From contig CAVSDJ010000008.1 in assembly GCA_963726785.1 (NCBI GenBank), forward strand, positions 1,364,001 through 1,428,000: a stretch of DNA of 64,000 nucleotides, read 5' to 3'. Positions 9,720-18,510 of this stretch are shown in pieces (position 1 is the first letter of the stretch; each line of letters begins with the position of its first letter). The notes beneath the pieces are model-generated. The model was given only the letters and a program-made list of their open reading frames with translations. It had not been told where the DNA came from and searched no databases. The DNA comes from DATEKX01 sp963726785. Its GTDB lineage: Bacteria; Acidobacteriota; Blastocatellia; UBA7656. The position numbers were made by a program, and so were the translations under genes.

Positions 9720-11059
9720 AGCCCGCCGGGGAAGAAGAGGTGTTGTGGAAAAACTGGAATGGCTGGCTTATGCAAAACGGCTGGTTACCTTCAGCAGAAA
9801 GAGGTAAGCATCAAAACGACAAGTTCATTCACTATCCGCTTAGCCAGGCATTACTGCGTGAAGGGGATAAAGGGAAGTTAGAACTGCTCTTTCGTAAAGA
9901 AGAAAAATCACGCCGGCTGAGTAGAAAATGGGACCGCGACCAGCTAGGTATCTGGTTGCGCGGTTCTGTTACTCTGCCATCAAGCTATTTAAGACAATTG
10001 ATACAAGAACCGGAGTCCCGTCGCTCTCAAGCTATTACCGACGCCTTTCACGAAGTTTACTCATCAATCGAATGGGATCATACTGCCGCAAGCACTCAAA
10101 CAAGAAGTAACGCTGCTCACCAGCTTAGATTGACCGCCGGTTTGTATCGTAATGAGAATGCCATTACCGGCTCTATCAATTTTCTTCTTTACCCGCGTCA
10201 ACCGAGACGCTCACACGGAGAGCAGCTTCAAGTATTAAAAGATGGCAAGTATTGTGACCTGAGGATTATGCGTTCCGGCTGGTTCTACCCTTTATGGGAT
10301 GAGTCACCGCGCGGCGGCGTTCAGTATGAAGTACTCGGAAGCTCACAAGTCAAAGAATTGGTTTTGCCGGAAAGGCGATTCTGGATATTGATACGCGATC
10401 CCGACAATCCCGATTCGGGTGTCTTTGGCAGTTGGGGAACTCCCGAAATAGGTGAGACCTTTTTATTATTGTGCCACAAAGAGTGTGCGGAACAAATAAA
10501 CATATTTAAAGACGAGGCCCTTATAAAGTGGAGTGCGGAACATACCTTAACCTACTCTGATGAAGAATGGTTAGAGTACCGGGAGTGTATGGTGCTTACT
10601 CAAAGCTGGGAAGGGGTGTTGCCACAAAATAATGAATTGTACGAAGCGCTAAAGCCTAACGCTTCGGCTTCGATCTCTCTTGCCGGAGGGCTTAGAGTAC
10701 CTCGGCTAGGCGCATGGCTCGAAGGATATGGACCGGAAATAAGAGTTAACGCGTTCGAATACCCGATCATGCTTGATCTCTTCGATATTCATGATCCGGA
10801 AGAACCTATTAAAGAGATAGCAGTGGCTTCAAGCAAGATTCTTGATGAGTTCATAGGGCTTGAAGCGGGCACATACATACTGAAAGTCTATGAACGTGGC
10901 AGTTCAAAGATAATCTCACAAAGGCCGCTAAGAATTCTTTCGTGGGAGGAGATAGACTGTTCTGATCCCACAAAATCAATTGTCACACAGTTGAATTCAT
11001 TCACGCTTGAAGGTGGCATCGTGAAGGCAGTGCAGCAGGACATCGAAGAGGCAGATTGA
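9716..11059 (+). CDS. Unknown 447-residue protein of the helicase operon
   Basis: I do not recognise this protein. It begins with a charged helical region (WKNWNGWLMQNGWLP, then LLFRKEEKSRRLSRKWD), followed by a probable beta-rich central part (GLYRNENAITGSINFLLYPR, YCDLRIMRSGWFYPLW). The end recalls an Ig-like or jelly-roll segment (FEYPIMLDLFDIH, then EAGTYILKVYERGSSKI). It has no transmembrane segment. The gene overlaps its upstream neighbour by 4 bases and ends one base before the next ATG, and the following gene encodes a protein of the same length. The two may form a pair that loads the downstream helicase, but this is only positional inference. Confidence 0.6.
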   Translation: MKPAGEEEVLWKNWNGWLMQNGWLPSAERGKHQNDKFIHYPLSQALLREGDKGKLELLFRKEEKSRRLSRKWDRDQLGIWLRGSVTLPSSYLRQLIQEPESRRSQAITDAFHEVYSSIEWDHTAASTQTRSNAAHQLRLTAGLYRNENAITGSINFLLYPRQPRRSHGEQLQVLKDGKYCDLRIMRSGWFYPLWDESPRGGVQYEVLGSSQVKELVLPERRFWILIRDPDNPDSGVFGSWGTPEIGETFLLLCHKECAEQINIFKDEALIKWSAEHTLTYSDEEWLEYRECMVLTQSWEGVLPQNNELYEALKPNASASISLAGGLRVPRLGAWLEGYGPEIRVNAFEYPIMLDLFDIHDPEEPIKEIAVASSKILDEFIGLEAGTYILKVYERGSSKIISQRPLRILSWEEIDCSDPTKSIVTQLNSFTLEGGIVKAVQQDIEEAD

Positions 11060-11060
11060 C

Positions 11061-12404
11061 ATGGAAAGACGTTACATCGGTGTGCTAACAGGAGGTCAAC
11101 CGCGTCAGGTCATAGATAGAATAAGCCGCGTGATAAAGACTCGCAATCTGGCACGAACAATTCCAGTAATTAAAGTTGAAAAAAAAGCTCGCGGGCAGTT
11201 CTATGTGTTCCTTGCGGTTGAAGGGCTAGAAGGCTCATATCTTCCTGAGTCGATTAAAACCGTGCTACGCGAGTCTGGTCTGAACAGGCAGCCGACTCCT
11301 CCCTTAGAGCTATCTGAAATAAAGTCTATGGTAAGTGGCGCGGACTTCGAGATCGAAGGTCTAAACAGCATTTCTTACAAACCTAGGTGGACGCGTGATC
11401 TTGGTGATCCGTTCGATTCATTCAGTACGCTTGCCTCATCTGACACCGAAGAGGATGCCGAAATCGGAGCGCGATATGACCAGCTCCTTTATTGGCTTTC
11501 TGCAACCGGCGAAGGCTCGTGGAGCACGTTCGTCAATGCTTGTCATACGTTAAATCTTATCAAAAATAACATGACCGCACAGCGGATCCAGCGGTGTTTG
11601 ATGCTGCTCGGACACATCGAATGCTCGATTGACGGCAAGCACTGGACCGTGTGTACGCCTACCTTAGTACAAGATCCTGCTAATCCGGAGACTGGCTTTT
11701 TGTGCGGAGCGCGGACACCAAAGTTACTCGACGAGGTGGGAAGACATTGGAACATAGAAGAGGTATCGCAGCCATGTTATAAGGGACCTGACTGTATTCG
11801 GGTTGCCTGTAGTGAGTTACCGGAAGACAGACCGTTTGAGTTGAATAGATCGCTATCCGTCTTTGTGGCGGGCACCTCATCCATAAAGCTTGCTCAGGCT
11901 TTGCCTGACCTTAATGGGTGGATGGAGACGCTGACAGTTATAGACCGTCTGAGCACCTCGCAATACACAGTTGAATGGTGGAACGGTGAAGGATATGTGC
12001 CTTGCTACGAATGCATCGAGAAAGACAATCAATATGTCGGCAAGTCCGGCCTGTATCGACTGACGAGGTCGGAAGGAGAGCGATCTTACAGTATTAATCT
12101 GTATCTTGACCGCGAACGTCAGCGGTGGCTCAAGGGTGATTGGTATGGGCTGAGGTTTCTTGCGCTTCATGCAGATGGTGCGGAGTGTAAAGCTGTACGC
12201 GATAAAGAGAGCGGCGTGTTGATGATTCCAACGTCCGCACATTTACCGATGCTATTCGAACGGTCCCTAGTGCTTGCTTCCGGCAGGTTGCCGAGTCGAT
12301 CAACCGACTATGAGTGGTTAAGGTATGAACGAACATCCGAAGAATTGACGCAGATGCTTGTGGATAAGTTGAAATTCCAGATTGAGGAACGAAATCATGT
12401 ATGA
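11061..12404 (+). CDS. Unknown 447-residue protein preceding the giant helicase
   Basis: This protein shows no catalytic motif I can name. The N-terminal 90 residues form an alpha/beta module (RYIGVLTGGQPRQVIDRISR, QFYVFLAVEGL). The middle contains WLSATGEGSWSTFVNACHTL and a helix-turn-helix-like stretch through RIQRCLMLLGHIECS followed by HWTVCTPTLV, which could be a winged helix. The C-terminal third is beta-rich with several Trp and Tyr. Its last codons overlap the ATG of the helicase gene (12397), so the two products are probably made in fixed ratio. A DNA-binding adaptor role is possible but unproven. Confidence 0.6.
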   Translation: MERRYIGVLTGGQPRQVIDRISRVIKTRNLARTIPVIKVEKKARGQFYVFLAVEGLEGSYLPESIKTVLRESGLNRQPTPPLELSEIKSMVSGADFEIEGLNSISYKPRWTRDLGDPFDSFSTLASSDTEEDAEIGARYDQLLYWLSATGEGSWSTFVNACHTLNLIKNNMTAQRIQRCLMLLGHIECSIDGKHWTVCTPTLVQDPANPETGFLCGARTPKLLDEVGRHWNIEEVSQPCYKGPDCIRVACSELPEDRPFELNRSLSVFVAGTSSIKLAQALPDLNGWMETLTVIDRLSTSQYTVEWWNGEGYVPCYECIEKDNQYVGKSGLYRLTRSEGERSYSINLYLDRERQRWLKGDWYGLRFLALHADGAECKAVRDKESGVLMIPTSAHLPMLFERSLVLASGRLPSRSTDYEWLRYERTSEELTQMLVDKLKFQIEERNHV

Positions 12405-13668
12405 TCTTGTTGGTGCTTATGAACGATTAACTCAAATATACAGAATGTATATCGAAAGCGCATTTCCGCTACGCTATGAAGCACTCAGCGAGGAGCGACG
12501 TGCTTTGCTAGGTAAAGAGGGCATATTGTCTCAGCCACCTCTTCTCGAAACTGTTCCTGTCTATCCTCAATCCGGGTTGAATATTGCGGCTGCAAGCCAA
12601 GCACTAATCGGCTATCAAGACCTACAATACTTCGCTAAAGAACTGATCCCTGCCGACCGACAGCTCTATGATCACCAATGGCAAAGTCTACAAAGCGTTT
12701 TGGTTAAGAAGAAGGATATTGTTGTCACAACCGGCACCGGCTCAGGCAAGACCGAATGCTTTTTACTGCCACTACTCGCAGAACTCTCTCGTGAATCTGC
12801 CCTGTGGAAGGAGAGTCCACGTCCACCCGCTAATCATGAGTGGTGGAGCCGTGGCGAGCGTATAGGACAGTGGAAACATACACACCGCAATATGACTGGC
12901 GAGCATGCAGTTAGGGCCATTATTCTTTACCCGCTCAACGCGCTCGTTGAAGATCAACTCCGCCGATTGCGCAGCACATTAGATTCTTCATCCATGCATC
13001 ATTGGCTTGACACCCATCGCGGCGGCAATCGCGTTCTTTTCGGACGTTATACGGGGCTTACACCGGTTTCAGGCTCTCCGTTAAATCCTAACGCGGTCAA
13101 ACTGCTGCGTCAGCGGCTAAATGAAAGCAGCGAGGAGACTGCCGAAATCTTAAAACAACTGGCTGCCAACCCACAAATGGATCAAGACATCCGCTATTAC
13201 TTCGCTAATATTAAGGGGGGTGAGATGTGGTCTCGATGGGATATGCAAGAGACCCCTCCGGACATACTAATTACTAACTACAGCATGTTGAACATCATGC
13301 TGATGCGCAGTATAGAGGCAAATATATTCGAGCGAACACGTATCTGGCTAGAATCTGACCCAGATCGCGCTACAAATCCGACGCGCAAGTTTTTTCTTAT
13401 AGTTGATGAGCTTCACGCGTACCGAGGCACACCTGGCACCGAAGTCGCTTACATTATCCGGTTGTTGCTTAATAGACTTGGACTTGACATCGACTCCAAA
13501 CAACTTGTAATTCTGGCCACATCAGCAAGTGTCACTCCTGATGAGAAGTCGAGAAAGTTTCTGCGAGAGTTCTTCGGTCGTGACAACTTCGATATTATTG
13601 CCGGTGACCAGAATCCTCCGCAGCCGGGGGCGCGGTATTTACATGGCACCCTACCAGGCAGCTTTTGA
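12397..13668 (+). CDS. Giant DEAD/H helicase, segment 1 (RecA-like domain 1)
   Basis: This is the first part of a superfamily 2 helicase whose coding sequence runs to 18153 in shifting frames. It starts at the ATG at 12397 (MYDLVGAYERL), overlapping the upstream stop. The Q-motif-like DHQWQSLQ precedes Walker A, TTGTGSGKTE, at about residues 111-120. AIILYPLNALVEDQLRRLR is motif Ia, DILITNYSMLN follows, FLIVDELHAYRG has the Walker B Asp at about residue 337 (DELH rather than DEAH), and LATSASVT is motif III. The frame ends at 13668, but homologous coding continues in another frame from about 13636, so a frameshift lies near the GGGGG run at 13626-13630. The family (DUF1998-type helicases, including MrfA, DrmA and probably DpdJ) acts on DNA. 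Confidence 0.8.
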   Translation: MYDLVGAYERLTQIYRMYIESAFPLRYEALSEERRALLGKEGILSQPPLLETVPVYPQSGLNIAAASQALIGYQDLQYFAKELIPADRQLYDHQWQSLQSVLVKKKDIVVTTGTGSGKTECFLLPLLAELSRESALWKESPRPPANHEWWSRGERIGQWKHTHRNMTGEHAVRAIILYPLNALVEDQLRRLRSTLDSSSMHHWLDTHRGGNRVLFGRYTGLTPVSGSPLNPNAVKLLRQRLNESSEETAEILKQLAANPQMDQDIRYYFANIKGGEMWSRWDMQETPPDILITNYSMLNIMLMRSIEANIFERTRIWLESDPDRATNPTRKFFLIVDELHAYRGTPGTEVAYIIRLLLNRLGLDIDSKQLVILATSASVTPDEKSRKFLREFFGRDNFDIIAGDQNPPQPGARYLHGTLPGSF

Positions 13669-14011
13669 GCGGTTTGCTCAGAATGTCCAAGAGGACGTGC
13701 TCAAGCCTATGGAGCCGCCAGACCCGAGCCTTACCGCAAACAAAACTGAAATGGAAACTTTGGCATCTGCCCTCGGCTATCCCCGTCAACCCAATGTGGA
13801 TTCGGATACTGCTCTTGCCAACGCACTACAAGCCATAAACGCTCCTGAAGCATTGAGGGAGTCCTGTTCAGTTGTAAACAAAGACGTACGTCCAACAAAG
13901 GTTCCCCAACTGGATAAAGTGTTGTTCCCTGATTCGAATAGAGGCAATACAGCTTCTGATGCGATGCGCGGTTTATTGCTGGCACTCGAGCATGAGCAAG
14001 GCATCGAATAA
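13636..14011 (+). pseudogene. Giant helicase, bridging segment in a second frame
   Basis: This short open segment (APYQAAFERFAQNVQEDVL ... MRGLLLALEHEQGIE) joins segment 1 to the long segment that follows. It carries no stops, and its content reads like a helical linker after RecA domain 1. At its end the coherent reading moves to a third frame at about 14003-14010 (NNASPQPVRGHFFFHNLQNL). It makes no sense as an independent gene; its likely role is purely as part of the interrupted helicase. Confidence 0.65.
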
Positions 14012-17000
14012 TGCGTCGCCACAGCCAGTGCGCGGGCATTTCTTCTTTCATAATTTACAGAACCTGTGGGTATGTGCCAATCCTAATTGCAGCTCCCCTG
14101 GGTGCGATTCTCAACTGCGAACTGAAGCGAGACAGAGCGAACAGGCCGTCACAGTTGGAGCATTACACGCCAGACATCGCCTCGCGTGCTCTTGTGGCGG
14201 ACGTGTTCTCGACTTCATAGTTTGCGAGGTCTGCGGCGAAATACTTCTTGGTGGATTCAGAAACAAGCGCCCAATGGGCGGAACCCAAGTCGAGGTTCTC
14301 ACTGCCGATCAGCCTGACCTCGACAATATGCCCGACCGGGTGACGATGAACCAGACTTACGGCAACTATGCTGTCTTTTGGACTTTAAATGATGAAGTTC
14401 CGTGGACTACCAGACCTTCTACACCAAGCTATGTCTCGCTTGGAGTGAATCGGCTTTGGAGAGAGGCGCGCCTTAATGTCTTCTCCGGAATTTTGCAACA
14501 TGGCGCAGGTGAAGAGCCTAATGCAGAGGAAGTTGCAGGATGGGTGTACATAGTCGGTGGAGGAGCGGCTGCCGAAAAAGAAGCTGCAATGCCGCACAAG
14601 TGTCCGAGGTGTGATGCCGACTATCGTAAGAAGCGCATTAAAACACCTCTACGTAATCACCGTACAGGTTTTCAGAAAGCCTGCCAGGTACTTGCCAGCG
14701 GACTTTGTCGCGAAATGCCAATGCAGCAGAATAGTAAACGCACACGTAAGCTCGTGATTTTTTCGGATAGCCGCCAGGATGCAGCGAAATTAGCTGCCGG
14801 TATGGAGCGGGATCACTTCCGAGACATGGTGAGAGTTGCACTTCTAGATGCGCATCAGGAGTATTTACAGGGCTTTTTGGAGTTTCTGAAGATCACGCTT
14901 CCAGTTAGCCCGACTGGACTTGCGCAAATCGAACGTATCAACCAACAGCTTCACGCTGACGTATCGAAAAATGATCAGCCACTGCGCATGGACTTACGTA
15001 ACCGCTTTGCGCAATATAATCCTGCTCTTGTTACAGAGATAATGTTCTGGCTGCAAAATCTGCCATCGGCCAATCCGGGTTCGCGTAAGCAACTGGATCA
15101 GATGATGCATGATTATCCCAATCGGATTCCGCTGCAAATGCTTCGCATTGCTGTTTGGCAAAAGATTCTTTCCTTAGGGACCTGCCCCGGTGGTACGGAT
15201 GCCAAATCATTAAACTACTGGACTCAAGAGGGAACCGATTGGCAGCGCCAGCCTTGGTGGTCATGTTTCGAATGGCTTGACCAGGGTCCTGTTCCACTAT
15301 CCCCCAGCACACCGGCGATGGACACTCACATCAATCGAATTCAAGCTTCTTTGATGTCTGAGATTATGTATGCGCTCTTCCCTCACAAAGCTCGGACATT
15401 CGAAGGGCTTGGGCAAGGACGTGTGACCTTCTTACCACAAGGCAATCCATCAGCCGATCTTGTCCAAGCTGCCGATGCTGTTATTCGGCAATTGGGTGTG
15501 CGACGTTTGCATCGGTATGCCGCTGATTATTTCAGACCCGGTAATGAGTCTAAACTTCCCGGTTATGCCCGTAAGTATATCGCTGAGGTTGGAGTCGCAG
15601 AAACCACCGTTGAGCAACAACTCCTACAGTCGAATGTTGGAGTCAAAGGACAGAACGGCATGGGGCTCGATCCGGACAATTTATATCTGGCGCTCCCCCC
15701 CGTGCGTAACGCGGAAGCGCCACAAGAAGGGTGGCGCTGCTTGAAGTGCAATGCTTTCTATCTTCATCGTGCTGGTGCGCAATGTGCGGAGTGTGGCGGG
15801 AAGCTTTCAGTCAGTACAACGCGGCACACTTTCGATTATTACATATACCTGTCAGAGCAGTCTGGGCCTCCATTCCGTTTGCATAGCGAAGAACTTACTG
15901 GACAAACAGACACAGCGGAAAGGCCGCGCCGTCAACGCTGGTTCCAGGAAGTAATTCTTCAAAATGAAAATGGATTGGTTCAAGGTATCGATCTACTCAG
16001 CGTTACGACAACGATGGAAGCAGGCGTAGACATTGGTGCGTTGTTAGCTGTGATGATGGCGAATATGCCGCCTCGCCGTTTTAATTATCAGCAGAGAGTC
16101 GGACGCGCTGGTCGTCGTGGAGTTGGTGTTTCTCTCGCAGTAACCTTTTGCCGTGGGCGCAGTCATGATGATTACTACTATGAACGAACCGAGCAGATGA
16201 CCGGTAATCCACCTCCTTTGCCATACGTGGACACCAGGAGTCCGCAGATTTATAAGCGTGTCTTGATTAAGGAAGTTCTCCGACGAGCGTTCATTGCGCT
16301 ACCGACTGCATTGCAATCTCAAATTGCAGAAGAGTCCAAGGCAAAGGGAGGCTCCGGCGACAGTGTACATGGCGAGTTCGGACGAGCCGATAACTGGTTG
16401 CAAATCTCACCCCGAATACAGTTTTGGCTGAACGATGCAAACAATGCCAAATCTATACGTGAAGTTATAGATACATTACGCATCGGCACTCCATGGGAGT
16501 CTGACTCTTCAGAATCTACTCGATTTTGCAACGAAATGAGTTCCTTTTTACAAAACGATCTGGTATCGCAGGTCAATGAGATAGCCGTCGATGCTAAATA
16601 CACACAGGAGGCACTCAGTGAGCGGCTTGCCAATGCAGGATTGCTGCCGATGTTTGGCTTTCCGACGCGCGTGCGGCTGCTTCATACTCAATGGAAAGCT
16701 GAGGAAAGCACTGTAGATCGCAATTTGGACATTGCCATCAGTCAGTTCGCTCCCGGTTCCGAAACAGTGAAAGACAAAGAGGTCCATACGGCTGTTGGTG
16801 TAGTAGAGCTTCGCCCACAAAACTATGGTGTTGGCGTTAAGCCTGGTTTCTACCCTGACTTGAACGAGCCTAACACTTCGCCACTGGGTTTGTGTGGCAA
16901 TTGCCAGGCTGTGGTCTACTTGCCAGCTATGACCGCACCTGTGAATGCGGACCAACTTCCTGCACCGGTTCAATGTACGGTGTGTGGCGAGCTCTCGCTT

Positions 17001-17501
17001 AATTCCGTTGATGCACGAGAGCCAAAGGGTTTCTTTACAGATTTGCGACCGGAAGATTTTGATGGATCATTCGAGTGGACACCACGCGCGACACGTCCTA
17101 CCTTGAATTTCCACAACCAGAATTTGCAAATGATTACAGTTGGAAATTCGACTATATGTGCAATACCAGACTCAGAGATCATCTCTATAAATGATAAAGG
17201 AGGAGCAGGCGGTTTTGATTTTCAAGCTGCATCCTTGCGCAATAAGCGAGTTTCCGGTGCCTATGCAGTTTCCACAAAAGATTCTCCGATCAACCCAAAC
17301 TCACCAATAAGCGTTTCTGGTCCGGCTTATCGCATTGCTCTTCTTTCAAAGCGTTTGACCGATACTCTTCTTGTAGATATTAACAAGTTCCCAGTCGGTG
17401 TGAACGCTGATCCACGTACGGCTGTGGGTCGCGCTGCATGGTATTCGCTCGCATTCTTCCTACAGCGGCGGCAGCAGCAGAACTTGATGTCGATACCTTA
17501 G
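13959..17501 (+). CDS. Giant helicase, segment 2 (zinc ribbons and RecA-like domain 2)
   Basis: The meaningful sequence starts at about 14006. It has zinc-ribbon pairs (LWVCANPNC, VCEVCGEI, CPRCDADY, later CLKCNAFY and CAECGGKL), then FSDSRQDAAKLAAGM (motif IV area), DLLSVTTTMEAGVDIG (motif V) and QRVGRAGRRGVGVS (motif VI), so the second RecA-like domain is intact. Another cysteine pair, GNCQAVV ... VCGELS, lies near 16900-17000. The long cysteine-rich insertions and the position of motif VI match DUF1998-type helicases. The frame stops at 17501, where coding moves into the frame of AAAAAELDVDTLEL, implying an indel in the CAG/CGG repeat near 17465. Confidence 0.78.
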   Translation: MRCAVYCWHSSMSKASNNASPQPVRGHFFFHNLQNLWVCANPNCSSPGCDSQLRTEARQSEQAVTVGALHARHRLACSCGGRVLDFIVCEVCGEILLGGFRNKRPMGGTQVEVLTADQPDLDNMPDRVTMNQTYGNYAVFWTLNDEVPWTTRPSTPSYVSLGVNRLWREARLNVFSGILQHGAGEEPNAEEVAGWVYIVGGGAAAEKEAAMPHKCPRCDADYRKKRIKTPLRNHRTGFQKACQVLASGLCREMPMQQNSKRTRKLVIFSDSRQDAAKLAAGMERDHFRDMVRVALLDAHQEYLQGFLEFLKITLPVSPTGLAQIERINQQLHADVSKNDQPLRMDLRNRFAQYNPALVTEIMFWLQNLPSANPGSRKQLDQMMHDYPNRIPLQMLRIAVWQKILSLGTCPGGTDAKSLNYWTQEGTDWQRQPWWSCFEWLDQGPVPLSPSTPAMDTHINRIQASLMSEIMYALFPHKARTFEGLGQGRVTFLPQGNPSADLVQAADAVIRQLGVRRLHRYAADYFRPGNESKLPGYARKYIAEVGVAETTVEQQLLQSNVGVKGQNGMGLDPDNLYLALPPVRNAEAPQEGWRCLKCNAFYLHRAGAQCAECGGKLSVSTTRHTFDYYIYLSEQSGPPFRLHSEELTGQTDTAERPRRQRWFQEVILQNENGLVQGIDLLSVTTTMEAGVDIGALLAVMMANMPPRRFNYQQRVGRAGRRGVGVSLAVTFCRGRSHDDYYYERTEQMTGNPPPLPYVDTRSPQIYKRVLIKEVLRRAFIALPTALQSQIAEESKAKGGSGDSVHGEFGRADNWLQISPRIQFWLNDANNAKSIREVIDTLRIGTPWESDSSESTRFCNEMSSFLQNDLVSQVNEIAVDAKYTQEALSERLANAGLLPMFGFPTRVRLLHTQWKAEESTVDRNLDIAISQFAPGSETVKDKEVHTAVGVVELRPQNYGVGVKPGFYPDLNEPNTSPLGLCGNCQAVVYLPAMTAPVNADQLPAPVQCTVCGELSLNSVDAREPKGFFTDLRPEDFDGSFEWTPRATRPTLNFHNQNLQMITVGNSTICAIPDSEIISINDKGGAGGFDFQAASLRNKRVSGAYAVSTKDSPINPNSPISVSGPAYRIALLSKRLTDTLLVDINKFPVGVNADPRTAVGRAAWYSLAFFLQRRQQQNLMSIP

Positions 17502-17598
17502 AACTTGATGCCGGTTTCCGGTCTATAAATCGGTCTAACTCCCCGATTGGTCAGGCTTTCTTGTGCGATAAGCTGGAGAATGGTGCAGGCTACTGCCG

Positions 17599-18153
17599 AT
17601 GGCTCGGGAAGCTGATAATTTCGAGAAATTACTAGAGCAGGGAGATAGCGGACTGGAAAATAGCACATCCGCGTTGTGGACCGGTTCTTTCCATGATCCT
17701 GGGAGTGACGCCGAGAATCACGGAACTACTTGCGACACTTCATGTAATCGTTGCTTACGAGACTTTTACAATCTTCCGTACCATGGGCTCTTGGATTGGC
17801 GATTAGCACTTGATATGGCGCATATGGTGGCTTCTCCATCTGCGGTGATTAGCCTTAACCAAGGGCCAAGCGGACAACTTAACAACTGGAGCATTCTGCT
17901 TGAAGGCGCAGATGCACCAGTGCCTGCAACTATGAAACGTTTGGGTTATATGGATCCTGTACGATTCGGGAATTTGCGCGGATACGTACATCAGCACCGC
18001 CCCTACTTGTGGATCGAGCGACACCCATTATGGACAGATGAACACCTTGATTATGTTGATGCAGTTAACGTAGCAGGGCAACTACATCCAAATCACTCTG
18101 TGCAACCGATGAACCCTTTCATAGTTATAAGGCGGCCAGCGGATTACGTATAA
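17599..18153 (+). CDS. Giant helicase, segment 3 (DUF1998-like cysteine tail)
   Basis: This is the last part of the interrupted helicase. The upstream bridge from about 17466 to 17595 (ELDVDTLELDAGFRS ... LENGAGYC) lies in a different frame and joins this segment near 17595. The sequence CDTSCNRCLRDFYNLPYHG followed by LLDWRLALDMAH is the hallmark C-x3-C-x2-C ... LDWxLAL end of DUF1998 proteins, which bind a metal or iron-sulfur cluster next to the helicase core. The full gene would encode about 1920 residues. A hairpin terminator follows 10 bases after the stop. As read, the protein is not made as one chain; sequencing error and recent decay are both possible. Confidence 0.72.
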   Translation: MAREADNFEKLLEQGDSGLENSTSALWTGSFHDPGSDAENHGTTCDTSCNRCLRDFYNLPYHGLLDWRLALDMAHMVASPSAVISLNQGPSGQLNNWSILLEGADAPVPATMKRLGYMDPVRFGNLRGYVHQHRPYLWIERHPLWTDEHLDYVDAVNVAGQLHPNHSVQPMNPFIVIRRPADYV

Positions 18154-18163
18154 GACACTTCTG

Positions 18164-18192
18164 CGTTTCCGTTCGGAACGAAAACGATTTTT
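18164..18192 (+). terminator. Terminator of the helicase operon
   Basis: An inverted repeat with arms CGTTTCCGTT and AACGAAAACG (one mismatch) encloses a small CGG loop and is followed directly by ATTTTT. It lies 10 bases downstream of the last helicase segment, as expected for the intrinsic terminator of the 792-18153 operon. Confidence 0.6.
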
Positions 18193-18510
18193 GGGCAGGG
18201 ATTCCAACTCCGATAGGCAGTTCCAGAGATGGAGGTTGGGGTGGATTGAACGCGTGTAAAGCTGATGCCCAAAGAGAACATATACACAGGGGGATGAGGG
18301 CGTTATGTTTGTCAGAACAAGCAGCCTGTCCTCAGAGGCAGATGCTCTATGCCTTTAAGCGCAATTTATTTTGTCACCCATTCCGAATCAACTCCCGTTT
18401 TCGAAGTACTTTTTAGCGGCTGCAAAATCTCAGTATTCAATTAAGACTTAGGCCACAAGTAGACCACAATAACGGGCTAACAGTGGCTAATACGAGCTAA
18501 TAAGAACTAT
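18193..18510. repeat. Gene-free spacer ending in a 10-bp-periodic motif array
   Basis: No credible gene is present in this 318-base stretch. From about 18451 to 18510 the sequence repeats with a period of exactly ten bases: two units containing CCACAA, then three units ending in GCTAA (at 18480, 18490 and 18500). The array ends at the left inverted repeat of the neighbouring insertion sequence. Similar 10-bp-periodic arrays (CTAAAA type) stand next to the tRNA fragment in both long direct repeats of this window, so this may be a recombinase arm-site region of an older integrated element. Confidence 0.4.

Noticed and set aside
12397..18153. Programmed ribosomal frameshifting in the helicase
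   Set aside because: Four separate frame changes, without typical slippery heptamers at each, make programmed shifting unlikely; error or decay is simpler.
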